Part shown: one piece after another, positions 48,491 to 61,018 of the stretch
Layout of the letters: the number at the start of each line of letters is the position of its first letter
Numbering within the stretch: the first letter of the stretch is position 1
Assembly: GCA_036172665.1 (NCBI GenBank)
Contig: CM069880.1
Span: 8,248,501-8,312,500 of the forward strand
Direction of reading: 5' to 3'
Origin: Prosopocoilus inquinatus
Taxonomy: Eukaryota > Arthropoda > Insecta > Coleoptera > Lucanidae
Length of the DNA stretch: 64,000 bases
Translations under genes and position numbers: made by a program
The notes under the pieces: model-generated
Told to the model about the DNA's origin: nothing
What the model saw: only the letters and a program-made list of their open reading frames with translations
Database searches by the model: none

Positions 48491-49339
48491 AACCCTAAAA
48501 CACATGCGCGCGCGCGCGTCCGACTTCAATTTTTTCCTCAAAAAATCAAAACTCGGATTTTTTCCCCGGGTCTTCCCCGAGAAACCACCGTGACCCCAAC
48601 GGATCGAAACTAATTCTATAAGTAGCCCCTTTTGGTAGACGCGATCGGGCGAATTTCGTTTTGCGTGTTTTTCTTAAGAAGTTCTGTTTATTCAGCGCTT
48701 GCGTTAGAACGCCGCGAAAGCGTCGCGGTGCTCAAATGAATAGATGCGTAGGCGGAGTCCTGACTGAGGATAGGCGGTCTCATCTAAGGATGTCCCACCA
48801 GTAGCAAAGAATGCAGCAAATTATTCATCCCTGCAGATTTCCGCATAAAATAAACTATTGTAAAAGTGTTGCATATGTCGGGGTCCCATATGTTTTTCCA
48901 CATCTTACCTACAATACAATAAACAAATATCCGCACGATATGATTTCCATATGATAATTTTATCGTCTCCTCACTAACACCCTACCCATCGCACAAGGCG
49001 CATATTTCAAAATTATTCCGACGCATAAAAACACAAATTGCCATCTCAATCTTTATTATTATTATTTTTCTTTTCTTTTCTTTACAACCCCCTTCTACGC
49101 TCTCCACGAATCGAAATTTCCACAAACAACAAACCACATCAAAATACTTCAAAGCAAATCTTATTTATCTCAACGCAAACACAAAAATCGTATTTCTTAA
49201 ACCAAACACAGAATCCGTAAAAAAACAATTTTTTTAAATCACCGTGTATATAAGTATGTTAACTTCAATTTGACATTCTTGATCACTTCGTATTTAAAAT
49301 GCAATTCATTTTGTTTTAATTTAGCAACTTTCTCTTCTC

Positions 49340-50930
49340 TTTTAATCTGAACCAGGCAATTTAATTAATAAAATTGTCTATTTTGTCGAAAATAATAACA
49401 AAAATCTAATGAACACAGTAATTTTAAGCGCAATCTCAACTCCTAATGATGGTGCTTGGATTAAAGACGATAAAAAAAAATTGCATTGGTAGCACTTTTG
49501 CCGATGATTGTTTTGTTTTCTGCTCTATCGACATTCAGTGACTTGCAATTAAGGTTATGTCCAGATCATTTTTTTTCAACCGCGGTTAATTCAAATTAAT
49601 TTTACTTTTCTTTGTTTCTCTCTTTCATTCTGAGCCAGGCAATTTAATTAATTAATTAATGTGTCTAGGGAGGCATTATTTCGTTGAAAATAATAACAAA
49701 AATCAAATTAATACGGTAATTTTGAACGCAATCTCAACACCTAAGGATGGTGCTTGGATTAAAGACGATCGAAAAAAATTGCGTTGGCAGCACTTTTGCC
49801 AGTGATTTTGTTTTCTGCTCTATCGACATTCAGTGACTTACGATTGAGGTTATGTCCAGATCATGTTTTTTCAACCGCGGTTAATTCAAATTAATTTTAC
49901 TTTTCTTTGTTTCTCTCTTTCATTCTGAGCCAGGCAATTTAATTAATTAATTAATGTGTCTAGGGAGGCATTATTTCGTTGAAAATAATAACAAAAATCA
50001 AATTAATACGGTAATTTTGAACGCAATCTCAACACCTAAGGATGGTGCTTGGATTAAAGACGATCGAAAAAAATTGCGTTGGCAGCACTTTTGCCAGTGA
50101 TTTTGTTTTCTGCTCTATCGACATTCAGTGACTTACGATTGAGGTTATGTCCAGATCATGTTTTTTCAACCGCGGTTAATTCAAATTAATTTTACTTTTC
50201 TTTGTTTCTCTCTTTCATTCTGAGCCAGGCAATTTAATTAATTAATTAATGTGTCTAGGGAGGCATTATTTCGTTGAAAATAATAACAAAAATCAAATTA
50301 ATACCGTAATTTTGAGTGCAATCTCAACACCTAAGGATGGTGCTTGGATTAAAGACGATCGAAAAAAATTGCGCTGGCAGCACTTTTGCCAGTGATTTTG
50401 TTTTCTGCTCTATCGACATTCAGTGACTTACGATTGAGGTTATGTTCAGGTCATTTTTTTTCAATCGCGGTTAATTCAAATTAATTTTACTTTTTCGATT
50501 AAAAAAAAAGTATTTTTCTTTTTTTTCCGTTTAGTAACTTTCTTTGTTTCTCTCTTTCATTCTGAGCCAGGCAATTTAATTAATTGATTAATGTGTGTAA
50601 GGGGAGCACTGTTTCGTTGAAAATAATAACAGAAATTTAATGAACACAGTAATTTTGAGCGCAATCTCAACATCTAATGATGTTGCTTGGATTAAAGACG
50701 ATAAAAAAAAAATTGCGTTGGCACCACTTTTGCCGATGATTGTTTTTTTTTTCTGCTCTATCGAGCAGATTTGATTTACAATTGAGGTTATGTTCAGATT
50801 ATTTTTTTTTCAATCGCGCTAAATTCAAATTAATTTTATTTTTCCGAATTAAAAAAAGTGTTTTCTTTTTTTTTTGATTTAGTACCTTCCTTTCTTTTTC
50901 TTTTTCATTCTAAACCAGCCAATTTAATCT
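49340..50930. repeat. Tandem array, six ~283-349-bp units upstream of dve
   Basis: The phrase CATTCTGAGCCAGGCAATTT or a diverged version starts units near 49348, 49631, 49926, 50221, 50563 and 50912. Units 2-4 are 295 bp and nearly identical; outer units are diverged and longer, with T-tract insertions. Shared landmarks are GATGGTGCTTGGATTAAAGA, TTCTGCTCTATCGACATT and CAACCGCGGTTAATTCAAAT. Each unit contains GGATTA. Confidence 0.92.
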
Positions 50931-52960
50931 CACTATTTTAAGAATAATAACAAAATTGTAATCAACCAGCTAAAATACTTTTGAATTAAATTGAAAAAAA
51001 GTAATCGCTTGCAGCTTCAAAACAGAATAAAATTTTGGATTAGATAAGACCGAAAGAAATTGTGTTGGCGATACTTTTATCCATCCGTTTTCTGCTTTAT
51101 CGACATTATTTTTCCCTAGTCAAAATTGAGGTTGTTTTTTTTTCGATTGCAATTATTAATTCAAATTAATATCGCTTCGTTTTTTCTTTTTTTAATATTT
51201 TAGGTTATATTAATGTATTATCTTTCTGAATAAAACGTAACCTAACGTAATAAAGAAAATGAAATCTCAGAACGGAATGGAGACAGAAAAATTGTATTGC
51301 CGATAAAATTAATATATTTTTTTGAATCGAGACTTATTTAACCTTGCAAAAATAATCGACGTAAACGTGTTTCTTTTTTTTTAAACATAAACTCTCGAAT
51401 AGTTTCTTCGCTTCTCCCCGATCTCAAAGGAAAACTAAATGTCTTTTACTTATGTATTTTAAGGACGATATATTGGACGTCTTTCACGATTAAAAATGCG
51501 ATTCCTCGTTACATTTAATAAGGGTTGGTGTGTGCAATTATTTTGAATTATTAAGAAACTTGGTCAAGCCAGAATGAATCGAGAAAAATATAACCTCAAA
51601 TGGTGAAATGTCAAAGTTTGATGGAAACAGAAATCAGTGCCGGTGCTGCCAACGCTTTTAATACAAAAGAAAATAAATAAATCGAGTAATTTATTTTCTT
51701 TAAGGAGTGGATTAGTTTCTTAATTTATCTTTTGCTAATTGGGTTTATCAAATAATAAAGAAAATATTTAATAAATCAGTTGAGGTGGATTCTGATTTCG
51801 TGTTGATGTTGAGACGTTGTGTTAAATGTGAAGAAAAATAATATAAATATGGAATTTGTGATGGTGGGCGACGAATAATAAAATTGCATGGGAGATTAGG
51901 GAGATTGCTTTCTTAAAAATTTATTTTTGGTAATTATAAAAGTGAAACGGCGGTGCGGTTCGAGTTGGAGGCCCCGAAAGAAACGAGGAATGTAAGGTCT
52001 GGCGACAGCATAATCTTAAGAGGATTATCTCGAGTTAGTCTAGAAATCTTTACCTGAGTTTAAACCATCCATCAAAATATAATGGTCCCACATAGCACCT
52101 TACGAGATACACCAGATTAGTGCGGTCTATAAATTTAAAAAAGCCTAAAACAAAGACAAAATAAATACGGTGAGCGATAAGCGTGTTTGTAGTGCCATAT
52201 AAATAACGAGATTTCGACTTATTTTTCTTACATAACTACTGCCATATTACAATAAATTTAAACATTATATTTTAAGCGCAAAACGACGTATTTATTTACC
52301 GCTCGTAATCGTCACAGATTTATTTAATCTCGAATTTCTTACAAAAAACCACTATCTAGATTCGGATATCGGCACTGATTTCTGATAATATTAATGGAAT
52401 ACTTCAAATAAAACGCTACACACAAGATTATTTGACGAATTACTGCTTTGATCTTCTACCGGCACCTGCTGATTGTTGATATTTACTTAATATATTAATC
52501 ACTTTACTTAATTGACACTATGTACATGTACCACAGTTCCTATCAACCTTATTGTAGATTAACTACATCAACAGCGTATTAAATCGCGGTTATTCTCTTG
52601 ATATCTCGAACTGATTTAGAAAATCACTACGCTACTTATTAATTACAAACATTGCCTCAGTCACACTTATTTTTTTCATTTCACTTAATTACATTTTTCT
52701 CTTTAACTCTAATTCTGGCAATTACATCATAGCACTACACTCCAATAAAAAAAAAAAACACACTTTTTGACCTACGTATTATTACATCTAATCTAATCCT
52801 CAACGTCTTGCTTCTTTTTACTCCATCTACTACTTGTTTCATTCATTTCAATCAACTACATGAATATTATGTAGATTGCGTCCTTTGATTTGTTTGTTGT
52901 AGCTTCTGATTGATGATAAAGTTGAAGCCGTCGAAATTAAAATAAATAAAATATGAAGAT
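50931..52960. other. AT-rich intergenic sequence upstream of dve
   Basis: No exon, RNA gene or clear repeat is recognised beyond A/T tracts. The first few hundred bases may be further diverged relics of the preceding array. Confidence 0.45.
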
Positions 52961-52964
52961 CGGG

Positions 52965-53205
52965 TTAAATAAGACTACTGTATGTTATGTTAGACCACCC
53001 TGTATATGTAGATTGGTACGATAAAATTCAATATTTTGAAATTATTAGGTGGCGACTAAATCAAAAGAGTTTCCTTCGACAAAAGATTTAAAATTAAACA
53101 AGACTACTGTATGTTATATTTAGATCACCCTGTATATGTCGATTGGTATGATAAAATTCAATTTTTAGGTGGCACCACTTCAAATAAATTTCCTTCGACG
53201 AAGAT
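52965..53205. repeat. Tandem duplication of ~125 bp
   Basis: AAGACTACTGTATGTTAT, CACCCTGTATATGT and GATAAAATTCAAT occur twice, about 125 bp apart, ending in TTAGGTGGC and TTTCCTTCGAC in both. CACCCTGTATA resembles the TACAGGGTG transposon ends seen elsewhere. Confidence 0.75.
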
Positions 53206-53496
53206 TGCCAGAGGAATGCTCTCCCCACGCCTGTCGCAAGGATGGAAGGTTAACCCAATCTAAATTAAAGGTCCTTCTCAGGACCACAACACATATCCTT
53301 CAAGAATTTGCGAAACTGAGACACAAAAAAGAACCCGCTGAAATTGCTACTCCTTTTTAAATTCCTTAAAATTATCTCGCCTTTTAAAATTACACGAAAC
53401 AAACCGAAATTTCCTATAGTTTCCAAGTTCCGGATAGATGGCATTCTATACCTCTCCTAGAAAAAAAGTCCCAGCTGGGCTATTTAAGTCCGGCAA

Positions 53497-53862
53497 GCAC
53501 TTGGGCGGTCGGGCGGGGAAGGTGGGTCGGTGTGAAAGTGCGAATTAATCAAGACGTACACTTAAGAAAATAAGCAAAGCAAAATTTCAACGCTTGTATT
53601 AGCTTAGTACTCCGCGCCATCTATGTTTCAATAGCCAAAGTTTGGTTTATAGAAACCTGTAAGACTGTTACTTGCGTGTGAATAAACAACATTTTTAAAA
53701 CAAGTCTTATACAAAAGGGATTCTTTTCCCCGGGGGAACTTCCTCCCCCTTATAATATCTATTAAAGAATGTCAATCTAAAACTTTTTAATTTTTAAATG
53801 TAGGGTTTGAATGATGGTTACTTGTGGACCGACCGCCTCCCCCGCCGACCGCCCTGGCGCTT
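53497..53862. mobile_element. Candidate MITE with GC-rich inverted ends
   Basis: The left end contains GGGCGGTCGGGCGGGGAAGG and the right end, on the minus strand, GGGCGGTCGGCGGGGGAGG. The outer CAAGC bases also agree. The inside is AT-rich, contains AATAAACAAC and no ORF. No target duplication was verified. Confidence 0.45.
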
Positions 53863-54447
53863 GTATTACTTATATACCCTCTACGGTACGTTTCTTCTAT
53901 GAGAGGTTAGCGGCGCCATCTGTCGGCAAATTTTATATTACAGTATTTCAATCGATTTTTAAGTGTACGGTTTGATTTTGTTACTGTTCGGAACAGTCGC
54001 AGTTTTCGATTTGCATATAATCAGAGTCATCTGGTGGGTGGTAGCTGAAGCTTGTAATGTATAGCTCGGCTAAAAAAAAAATTGATATTCACTGGTATTA
54101 GAGAACATGTGTGTCTGCAGGTGTAGCGATTCTCAGTTGAAAAATTTGTTAGTTCTAAAAAGAACTGTTTTGTCTTTTTAATTTCTTTGTGTCGGAAGTG
54201 GTTCTGGGCCTTCTGTGTCTTCTGGGGCCTTATGCTTTTCGCATCGGGAGAACAGATTCACAAGAGAACATGACGTTCCGTAATCCTTCAGTCATTTTTA
54301 CGTCACGTTCTCTTACGAGGTGGTTCCCTCGATTCGAGAGTAAAGCCCCTGGTGTCCTTCGTTGTCGTCTATCGTTCTTCGCTGTCGTCTGTTCTTGAAC
54401 TCTTGAGTACCTGCAAAATTAAAGGATCAGAAATAAGATTTTCTTAC

Positions 54448-54682
54448 ACAATGCGGAGGTCTCTCGAAGTTCTTTGACGGAGGAACCTTTTCGACCTTCT
54501 CCGGTTCCGTAGGAGTTTATTGAAGTCTTGTTGATGTTGTTCTTCCTTCCGTGGATCTCTTGGAATATTGCAGTCATCTTCGGAGAAATCTGTGAGACGT
54601 TCTGGTTTGGATGAGTTTAGGATTCTTGCTTTCCTTTCAGGCTGGTTTTGAGATTCCGGTGATTCCTCCACGGTGTAGATAA
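54448..54682 (-). CDS. Candidate exon of unknown gene or repeat
   Basis: An open minus-strand frame of 78 codons with a good acceptor (TTGTTTTCAG|TTATC at 54682) and a donor-like GT|GTAAGA at 54448. It is rich in Arg, Lys, Glu and Ser (for example RKEEQHQQDFNKLLRNRRRS). A further open segment (down to about 54235) would join in frame, but the implied intron is only 37 bp, shorter than normal for insects. No domain is recognised; a transposon gag-like or chance ORF is equally possible. Confidence 0.2.
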
Positions 54683-55482
54683 CTGAAAACAATTTAAGTA
54701 TTCGTTTTTTTTTTCCTTCCGAAATCTGTATGAAATGTGTAATATGTACGCAAGAAGTAATGTGCTTTAGCTCTTTGAATTAATTGAGATAGATTAGATG
54801 TAAAGGGGTAAAGCAAATTATTTCCTGTGAAAACGATAGGAGAATTTATACCTCCCTTTCGAAGGGGGTCGCAGCGTCCGTCTCCGGTAGTTCCTGGAGA
54901 GCAGCAGCAAGCGAAGACAGTGTCAACCCTTCTTAAAATCCATTAGCCTTCAATAATAATGTCCGAAGTATCACAAAGACCGATCCAGGCAGTCTAAGAG
55001 CCGTAGCGAGAGTTATTATCGCTATACGCTATGCAACAATTAACTCCATAGGCTAAGTATATTACTTGCTACTTACCTACAGGGTTCGGCATTAATAGCT
55101 GGAACTCAATTACTTATTCGTTGTACGTCGTACATCCTTTGTCAGAACAAAATTCTTCTCCCATCTTCATCATTTATCGAAACGAAACTCTTTGGGCTTC
55201 ACCAATTAAAAGATCAGAGACCAGTCGCTTCGTATATATATATTTTTTTTTGCTTCGGTTTTTTTCATTTTAGGTTGCATCTAGACTATCCGATAGTATT
55301 ATCGATATTTGCTCCTTAATTGAATTGCAGAACAAAGAACTTTACCCCGCTCTAGCTTTCAACTCTTAATTAGTACACCGCGATCTCGTTGTTATTAGAT
55401 TTATGTATTCCCTTTCACATGACAAAAATAGATTATGGTAATATACGTACTTTAGTATTGGACAAAAAAATAGATCAGGGTG

Positions 55483-55552
55483 AATGAAACAACGTTTTTC
55501 GTCAGTTTACTCGTAAAAAAAATGTCACGCCTATTTTCTTTCACCCTGTATA
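55483..55552. mobile_element. 70-bp miniature inverted-repeat element
   Basis: The ends CAGGGTGAATGAAA and TTTCTTTCACCCTG are inverse with one mismatch. It is another short derivative of the CAGGGTG-ended elements common in the window. Confidence 0.6.
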
Positions 55553-55995
55553 CCCCGCTGCCGCTGAATTCTCTCACTTCCTAATTAGGCGAGTGGTTAC
55601 ACGGAAGATATTAATTTCTTCGATTTGTTTTGAAAAAATCCTTTTCAATGTTGTCATTTCCATAGAATTCGTCGAGCGGAAACGAAAATCCGCAAAATAT
55701 ATTCCATCGAACGACTTAAGAGTTCATTTTCTTTTTCTTTGTGAAGTATTTCGTGTGTTTTTCCCCCGTGAATACTTCGCAAAGAATATTAAAGAGTTTT
55801 GTTACACGTGTAAGGCTACGCTTTTTTTTCATTAATTTTAATTTTGCTTTGCAAAATGTATGTAATACATAAAATAATAACAAATCCGGCGCATTCACCA
55901 AAAATATGTTTCCCTCGAACAACTTGGAATTTATTTATTTATTTAAACCTCACAAGAAATAAGGTTTTTAATCTTTTACAAGACGCTGTAGAAAA

Positions 55996-56122
55996 TGCGA
56001 AGAACACTCAACGTTTCACTATCATTTAATAGCTTCGTATTGAATGAAAAAAAAAGTCAAGAAAAACATATTTCTTCAGTTCTGACGAAGCTATCAAACG
56101 ATAGTTTGAGCGTTCTTCGCAA
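55996..56122. other. Imperfect hairpin, ~127 bp
   Basis: The left arm starts GCGAAGAACACTCAA and the right arm on the minus strand GCGAAGAACGCTCAA; both continue to ATAGCTTCG. The only large mismatch is a 6-nt bulge. The loop is A-rich. A related single-arm sequence (AAAGCTATCAA, TTACAATTTTCATCGGACTT) lies at about 58508-58630, so a repeat origin is more likely than a microRNA. Confidence 0.6.
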
Positions 56123-56599
56123 TTTTTCAAAAATTCAAAACCATTCACTTACAATTCTCATTGGGCAAGGGTCAATTCATTCACAAGAAATATTAAACAG
56201 TTTTGTTACGTTGATGTCCGGGCTGGCAACCCTGGTTTTAAGACCCAAGCGAAAAAGTTTGGCCCGAAAAAGTTTTGGGCGAAATTCCGCCATTCGGCCT
56301 ACATTTTAGATAAACCCGAAGTAACCAAAACCACTTTATAAGAATTTAATAAACCAGTTGTGGTTACTTGGGACTTGACGCTTAAAATTTTTATTTGAAG
56401 TTTGGCGCCCGACTTATGCTACTTTTTTATTGCCTTTACATAACGACACGCAATCAAATTCTACATTTAATATGAAACAAAAAAAAAAAAACTACATTTG
56501 AGACCGTGAAGTCGATACAAAAAAAAAGAAAAAATGTACAATGCAATCAATAATGACTGTCAGTGCCGCTGCTTTAATTTATCGGTGAGAAAGTGATGA

Positions 56600-58060
56600 G
56601 AGAATAAAAATATGTATTTTCTTTTGTCTTTTTGTTCACTTCATGTTTCTTCTGTCTTTCTGTTTTCTTCTTTTTGTTTTAAGCGTTTTATTCATGTTTC
56701 GTTTGTTTTATTTGTTGTCCTTTTGTTTGCTACTAGTCCCTTGAATTGCAAAAGTATTCGGCCCTTGCTTCATTTATTAATTGTTTTGTCTATTTATTCT
56801 TCTTTTGTTTTTTTTTCTGTTTTCGCATTTCTCCCTCTTTTTTTTCTACTAGTTTCTTGAATTGCAAAAGTATTTGGCCGGTGAATCATCGTTATTTCAT
56901 TTATTAATTTTTTCTTTTCTTTTCTTCTGTTTTTCGCATCTCTCTTCTTTTGAATCGAATCGGTTTTCGTATTTTATCGACGGCTTTTCACAGTTCTCTT
57001 TCACGTCCTACGAGTTTGTTTTTATTTGCAGAAACTTCCGTCGATTTTCATTTTTCTTGTTCATCTTAGTACCGTCATACTTCTTTTTTTTAAATTTATT
57101 TTATGCTTTCATAATTCTTTTTCATTCTTATTCTTAAATTTTAATCGACGTCTTTTGATTTCTACTAGTTTATTTTTTATTTTTTTTTGTTCATTTTAGT
57201 CGTCCTTTTCGTCGTCTTTCTTTTCTGTGTGTACGTTTTCATACTGTGTTTTGTTTTTCTCCTCGAATTTATTTTTCGCATTTTCTCGACGCCTTTTTGT
57301 AGTTCATCGTTTCTCACTTGTTTCGTGTTAACCTCACTTGCGATCTTCTTTTGTTTTATGCACTGTTTTTCGTCGTTCATTTCTTTTTGTTTGTTTTTTT
57401 TTTGTTTTTAGTATTATTGACTTTACAGTTCAGAAAATGAAAATTTTCTACAAATTTTTTGATTGGTGTTGTCAATCTTCTTTTGTTTTCTTTTGTTCAA
57501 TTCACGTGTATTCCGCTTTTCTTTTGTTTCCAATTTTTTTGTAGATTTAATTTGTTTTCTCTTTCTTTTTATTTATACTGACTGTTGATATCCCTAATCG
57601 GACTCTTACAAAATATTTTTTGATTTCTATTTTTTTATTACTTTTTGTCTGGAGATTCATTTGTTTTTTGTTCATTTTAGTCGTTCTTCTTTTGTTCTTT
57701 CTGTTTAGGTTTTCGTATTGTGTCGTTTTTCACATCGAATTGATTTTTCGCATTTTATTAACGCTTTTTTTGTAGTTCATCGTTTTTCATTTGTTTCGTG
57801 TTCACCTCACTTGCGATCTTCTTTTGTTTTACGCCATTTTCTTTTTTAGTATTATTGATTTTGCAGTTTAGAAAATGAACATTTCCTACGATTTTTTTTT
57901 GATTCGTACGAAAAACTCGTTTTCGTTCGCTTTCGTCTTGTCGATCTTCTTTTGTTCACATCACGTATATTTTGTTGCTTCTCTTTTGTTTCCAATTTTC
58001 TTGCAAGGTTCATTTTTTTTTAAATTGTTCTGATCGTTGATGATATCCAAAATGGGCGTT
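56600..58060. repeat. Pyrimidine-rich tract with internal ~480-bp duplication
   Basis: The plus strand is overwhelmingly T-rich with recurring TCTTCTTTTGTT. GTTCATTTTAGTCG (about 57188 and 57670), TTTGTAGTTCATCGTTT and CACTTGCGATCTTCTTTTGT recur about 480 bp apart. Open frames here encode only Phe/Leu/Ser/Cys-rich strings and are compositional artefacts. Confidence 0.75.
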
Positions 58061-58845
58061 TTCTTTGTGTTTTATTCTTCGTTTCGAAATTTCTTTTGTC
58101 CTTTTCTGCTATATTAATTATTTACAATTTTTTATTTATATAATTTATATAATTAATCGAAAAAATACAACAAAGCAGTTTTTTTTTAAAGAGGTTATGT
58201 ATGTGAAAGAAAAAAATTATAGACACTTTAAAGGCGATTTCGTTAATTCGCTGGGAGTGCACTGGTTTTTATCACTCTGACGTGCACTGAAACAGAGGAC
58301 TTCTCTCTCACACTTTCCTGTTACGGTTACATTCGAGCGAATTCCCGAAAATACATTTAAAAAGCTTTCAGCTTTGACAAGCTCAGAACTTTCAAGGAAA
58401 TGGTTTTTAAACTAAAACCTTGTTTCTCTTAACAACTCAAGCAAATGTTTTTTATACTAAAAACTCGTTTCTCTTAACAACTCGTTTATTTATTTTATTT
58501 TTTTCAGTCCTAACAAAGCTATCAATTGAAGTGAAGTTAAATGCTTTTCCAATATTAAAATTCTGACCGGTTAAGAGTTTAAAAACCATTTCCTTACAAT
58601 TTTCATCGGACTTCAATTCTCAAGACTTTTGTCGTAAAATCCGTCGTAAGTCGTATCGAAACTGCCATTTTGGAGAAAATAATTACAGGAAACTGTAATT
58701 GTTTATTTTTTTCCTTTCGGCTGTAATATGGAGTTTGCATGGAGTTTAGAAATAATTGACATTTTTGGCTGCTACGTTTTATCAACATACATATATTGCA
58801 AATAATCTAGCAAACCTGTTTAAAAATGTGTCCAAACTGATCTCT

Positions 58846-59755
58846 TTAGAGCTCGGTTCGAGTAACGATGTTTTCAACAAAAACCACCAAGGCAAAGAAT
58901 TTTTTTTTTTTGCAAAGTTGAGAGCTCGGTTCGTGTAACTATGTTTTTAGCAGAATTGGCGAAGAATTTTTTTTTACAAAGTTGAGAGTTCGGTTCGTGT
59001 AATGATATTTTTAACAGAACCACCCGGAAAAAGATATTTTTTTTTGCAAAGTTGAGAGCTCGGTTCGAGCAACGATGTTAACAGGACCACCCGGGTAAAG
59101 ATTTTTTCTTTTGCAAAGTTGAGAGCTCGGTTCGTAACGACGCTTTTAACAGAACTACCACGGCGAAGAATTTTTTTTGCAAAGTTGAGAGCTCGGTGCG
59201 AGCAACAATGTTAACAGAACAGAATTTTTTCATTTGCAAAGTTGAGAGTTCAGTTCGTGTAACGATGTTTTTAATAGAACCACCACGGCGAAGAATTTTG
59301 TTTTGCAAAGTTGAGAGCTCGGTTCGAGCAACGATGTTAAACAGAACCACCCGGGTAAAGATTTTTTTTTTTTTGCAAAGTTGAGAGCTCGGTTCGTGTA
59401 ATGATATTTTTAACAGAACCACCACGGCGAAGAATTCTTTTTGCAAAGTTGAGAGCTCGGTTCGTGTAACGACGTTTTTAATAGAACCACCATGGCAAAG
59501 AATTTTTCTTGTAGTTGGGAGCAGGGTTTCGAGTAACCGTGTTTTTTACAGAACTACCATGGCAAAGAATTTTTTTTTTTTGCAAAGTTGAGAGCTCGAT
59601 TCATGTAACGATTTTTTTAACAGAACCACCATGGCAAAGAATTTTTTTTGCGTAGTTGAGAGCTCGGATAGTGTACGATGTTTTTAACAGAACCACCATG
59701 GCAAAGAATTTTTTTCTTGCAAAGTTGAGAGCTCGGTTCGTGTAACGATGTTTGG
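58846..59755. repeat. Minisatellite, ~14 units of ~67 bp
   Basis: Units of 57-75 bp share TGCAAAGTTGAGAGCTCGG, TTCGTGTAACGATG and AACAGAACCACC, separated by variable T-runs. Two sub-types differ by CACGGCGAAGAA versus CATGGCAAAGAA or CCGGGTAAAGA. The minus-strand frame over the array gives a repetitive ARTELSTLQ peptide that is not a real protein. Confidence 0.93.
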
Positions 59756-59769
59756 TTACTTAAGGAGAA

Positions 59770-60930
59770 TCTTTCGGAGTCATTTTTGAAGAACCAGAAA
59801 ATGTTAGATTGTTTTTATTTATTACTATTTTCTAGAGTATCAAAGTCAAGTATAAAATGTAAGGAAAATAGAGTATGAGTGTTGAAGAAAAGTTTAGATT
59901 TAGTGTAAGAATGTGTAGTATAAGATGTTTGGTGTAGTTAGTGTTGGTTGTAGGGGGTAATTAATTGTGGCCGTTTATTTAAGGGATAATATCGTATTTA
60001 AAATGTAGGGAGCAAGTAGTATAATATCTTATTTCGATTCGCGTTGTAAATATATTATTTCGGAGGTAAGGCAAGTGTACTCTAGGGGAATATCTTGTCG
60101 GCTCTAGCGCCTTACACGAGTCGCACAGAAGCAATAACATTTGAAAACTACAAATCATGCCGATCCTACAAGATCTACCCCTGCCGCACATACTGCTAAA
60201 TATTTGATATATTGTTATAGGTTATAGATACACCGCGAAACGAAGAAAGCGGACCGATGTCGAAACGGCGTCGTTATCTTCTATGCACACATAATAAATC
60301 GGTGGCCTTTTCCGAAAGAGAAAAAAATCCGGACAAACGGTCTCGTTTTGCTTTTAATGAACAAACAAGTACATTACGAAGTCTTAGGAACACGACGGAT
60401 TATTTCGGGGTGAAATATCGCCGCGCCTTTGAGCGCGACGAGTGTTTTTAAAGCAGCCCTTAAAGATGGAACGGGTAATTACGTATTATTAAAACGTATC
60501 GGAGATTAGGGCTTCTTTCAAGGTACGAATTCATTTTTTACGAGGAAATCGGATTGTACGTAATGTGAATTAGAAATGCTAAATGACTCGGAGCACCGAA
60601 CTGAAATCTTAGTAGCAATTAGTTCCATCAAAGAATTTTCGTTTACGCTTTTTGCTTTTCGCGACGGGGATTTTTCTGATACGCAGGCAAATCATTAGTA
60701 AGGTTTATCAGTGATTACTTCACGAACGCTTTGAAGTTTCAAGTTATAAGATGCGCTATATACATCTTGCGGTACTCCCCGTTAACGCTACGGTCGATCA
60801 ATCGAACGATTGGCAACGTTCGGTAACCAATCTCTCAAAAACCACCACCACCACGACATCTACCAACATAGATACACACTTTTTTAAAACGCAGTGCATT
60901 TTGAGGTTAGACTCATCTGTTATATCAAAC
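59770..60930. other. Intergenic sequence with a CpG-richer middle, no gene recognised
   Basis: Between about 60050 and 60470 the base composition is less AT-rich and includes CGAAACGGCGTCG near 60261, but no domain-bearing ORF or splice pattern is evident. It could be regulatory. Confidence 0.35.
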
Positions 60931-61018
60931 CAAACCACGGCCAGCTGAATTAACATGTCATATTCCGTCTGAATTTGTTGTTCCTTACAACACAATAAAG
61001 TCTATTATTATTATTATA

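Noticed and set aside
56612..57544. Several membrane-protein-like ORFs rich in Phe, Leu and Ser
   Set aside because: They come from T-rich low-complexity DNA; hydrophobic strings are expected from TTT/TTC/TCT codons.
58846..59755. CRISPR-like repeat array
   Set aside because: Units are contiguous imperfect repeats without unique spacers in a eukaryotic context; this is a minisatellite.
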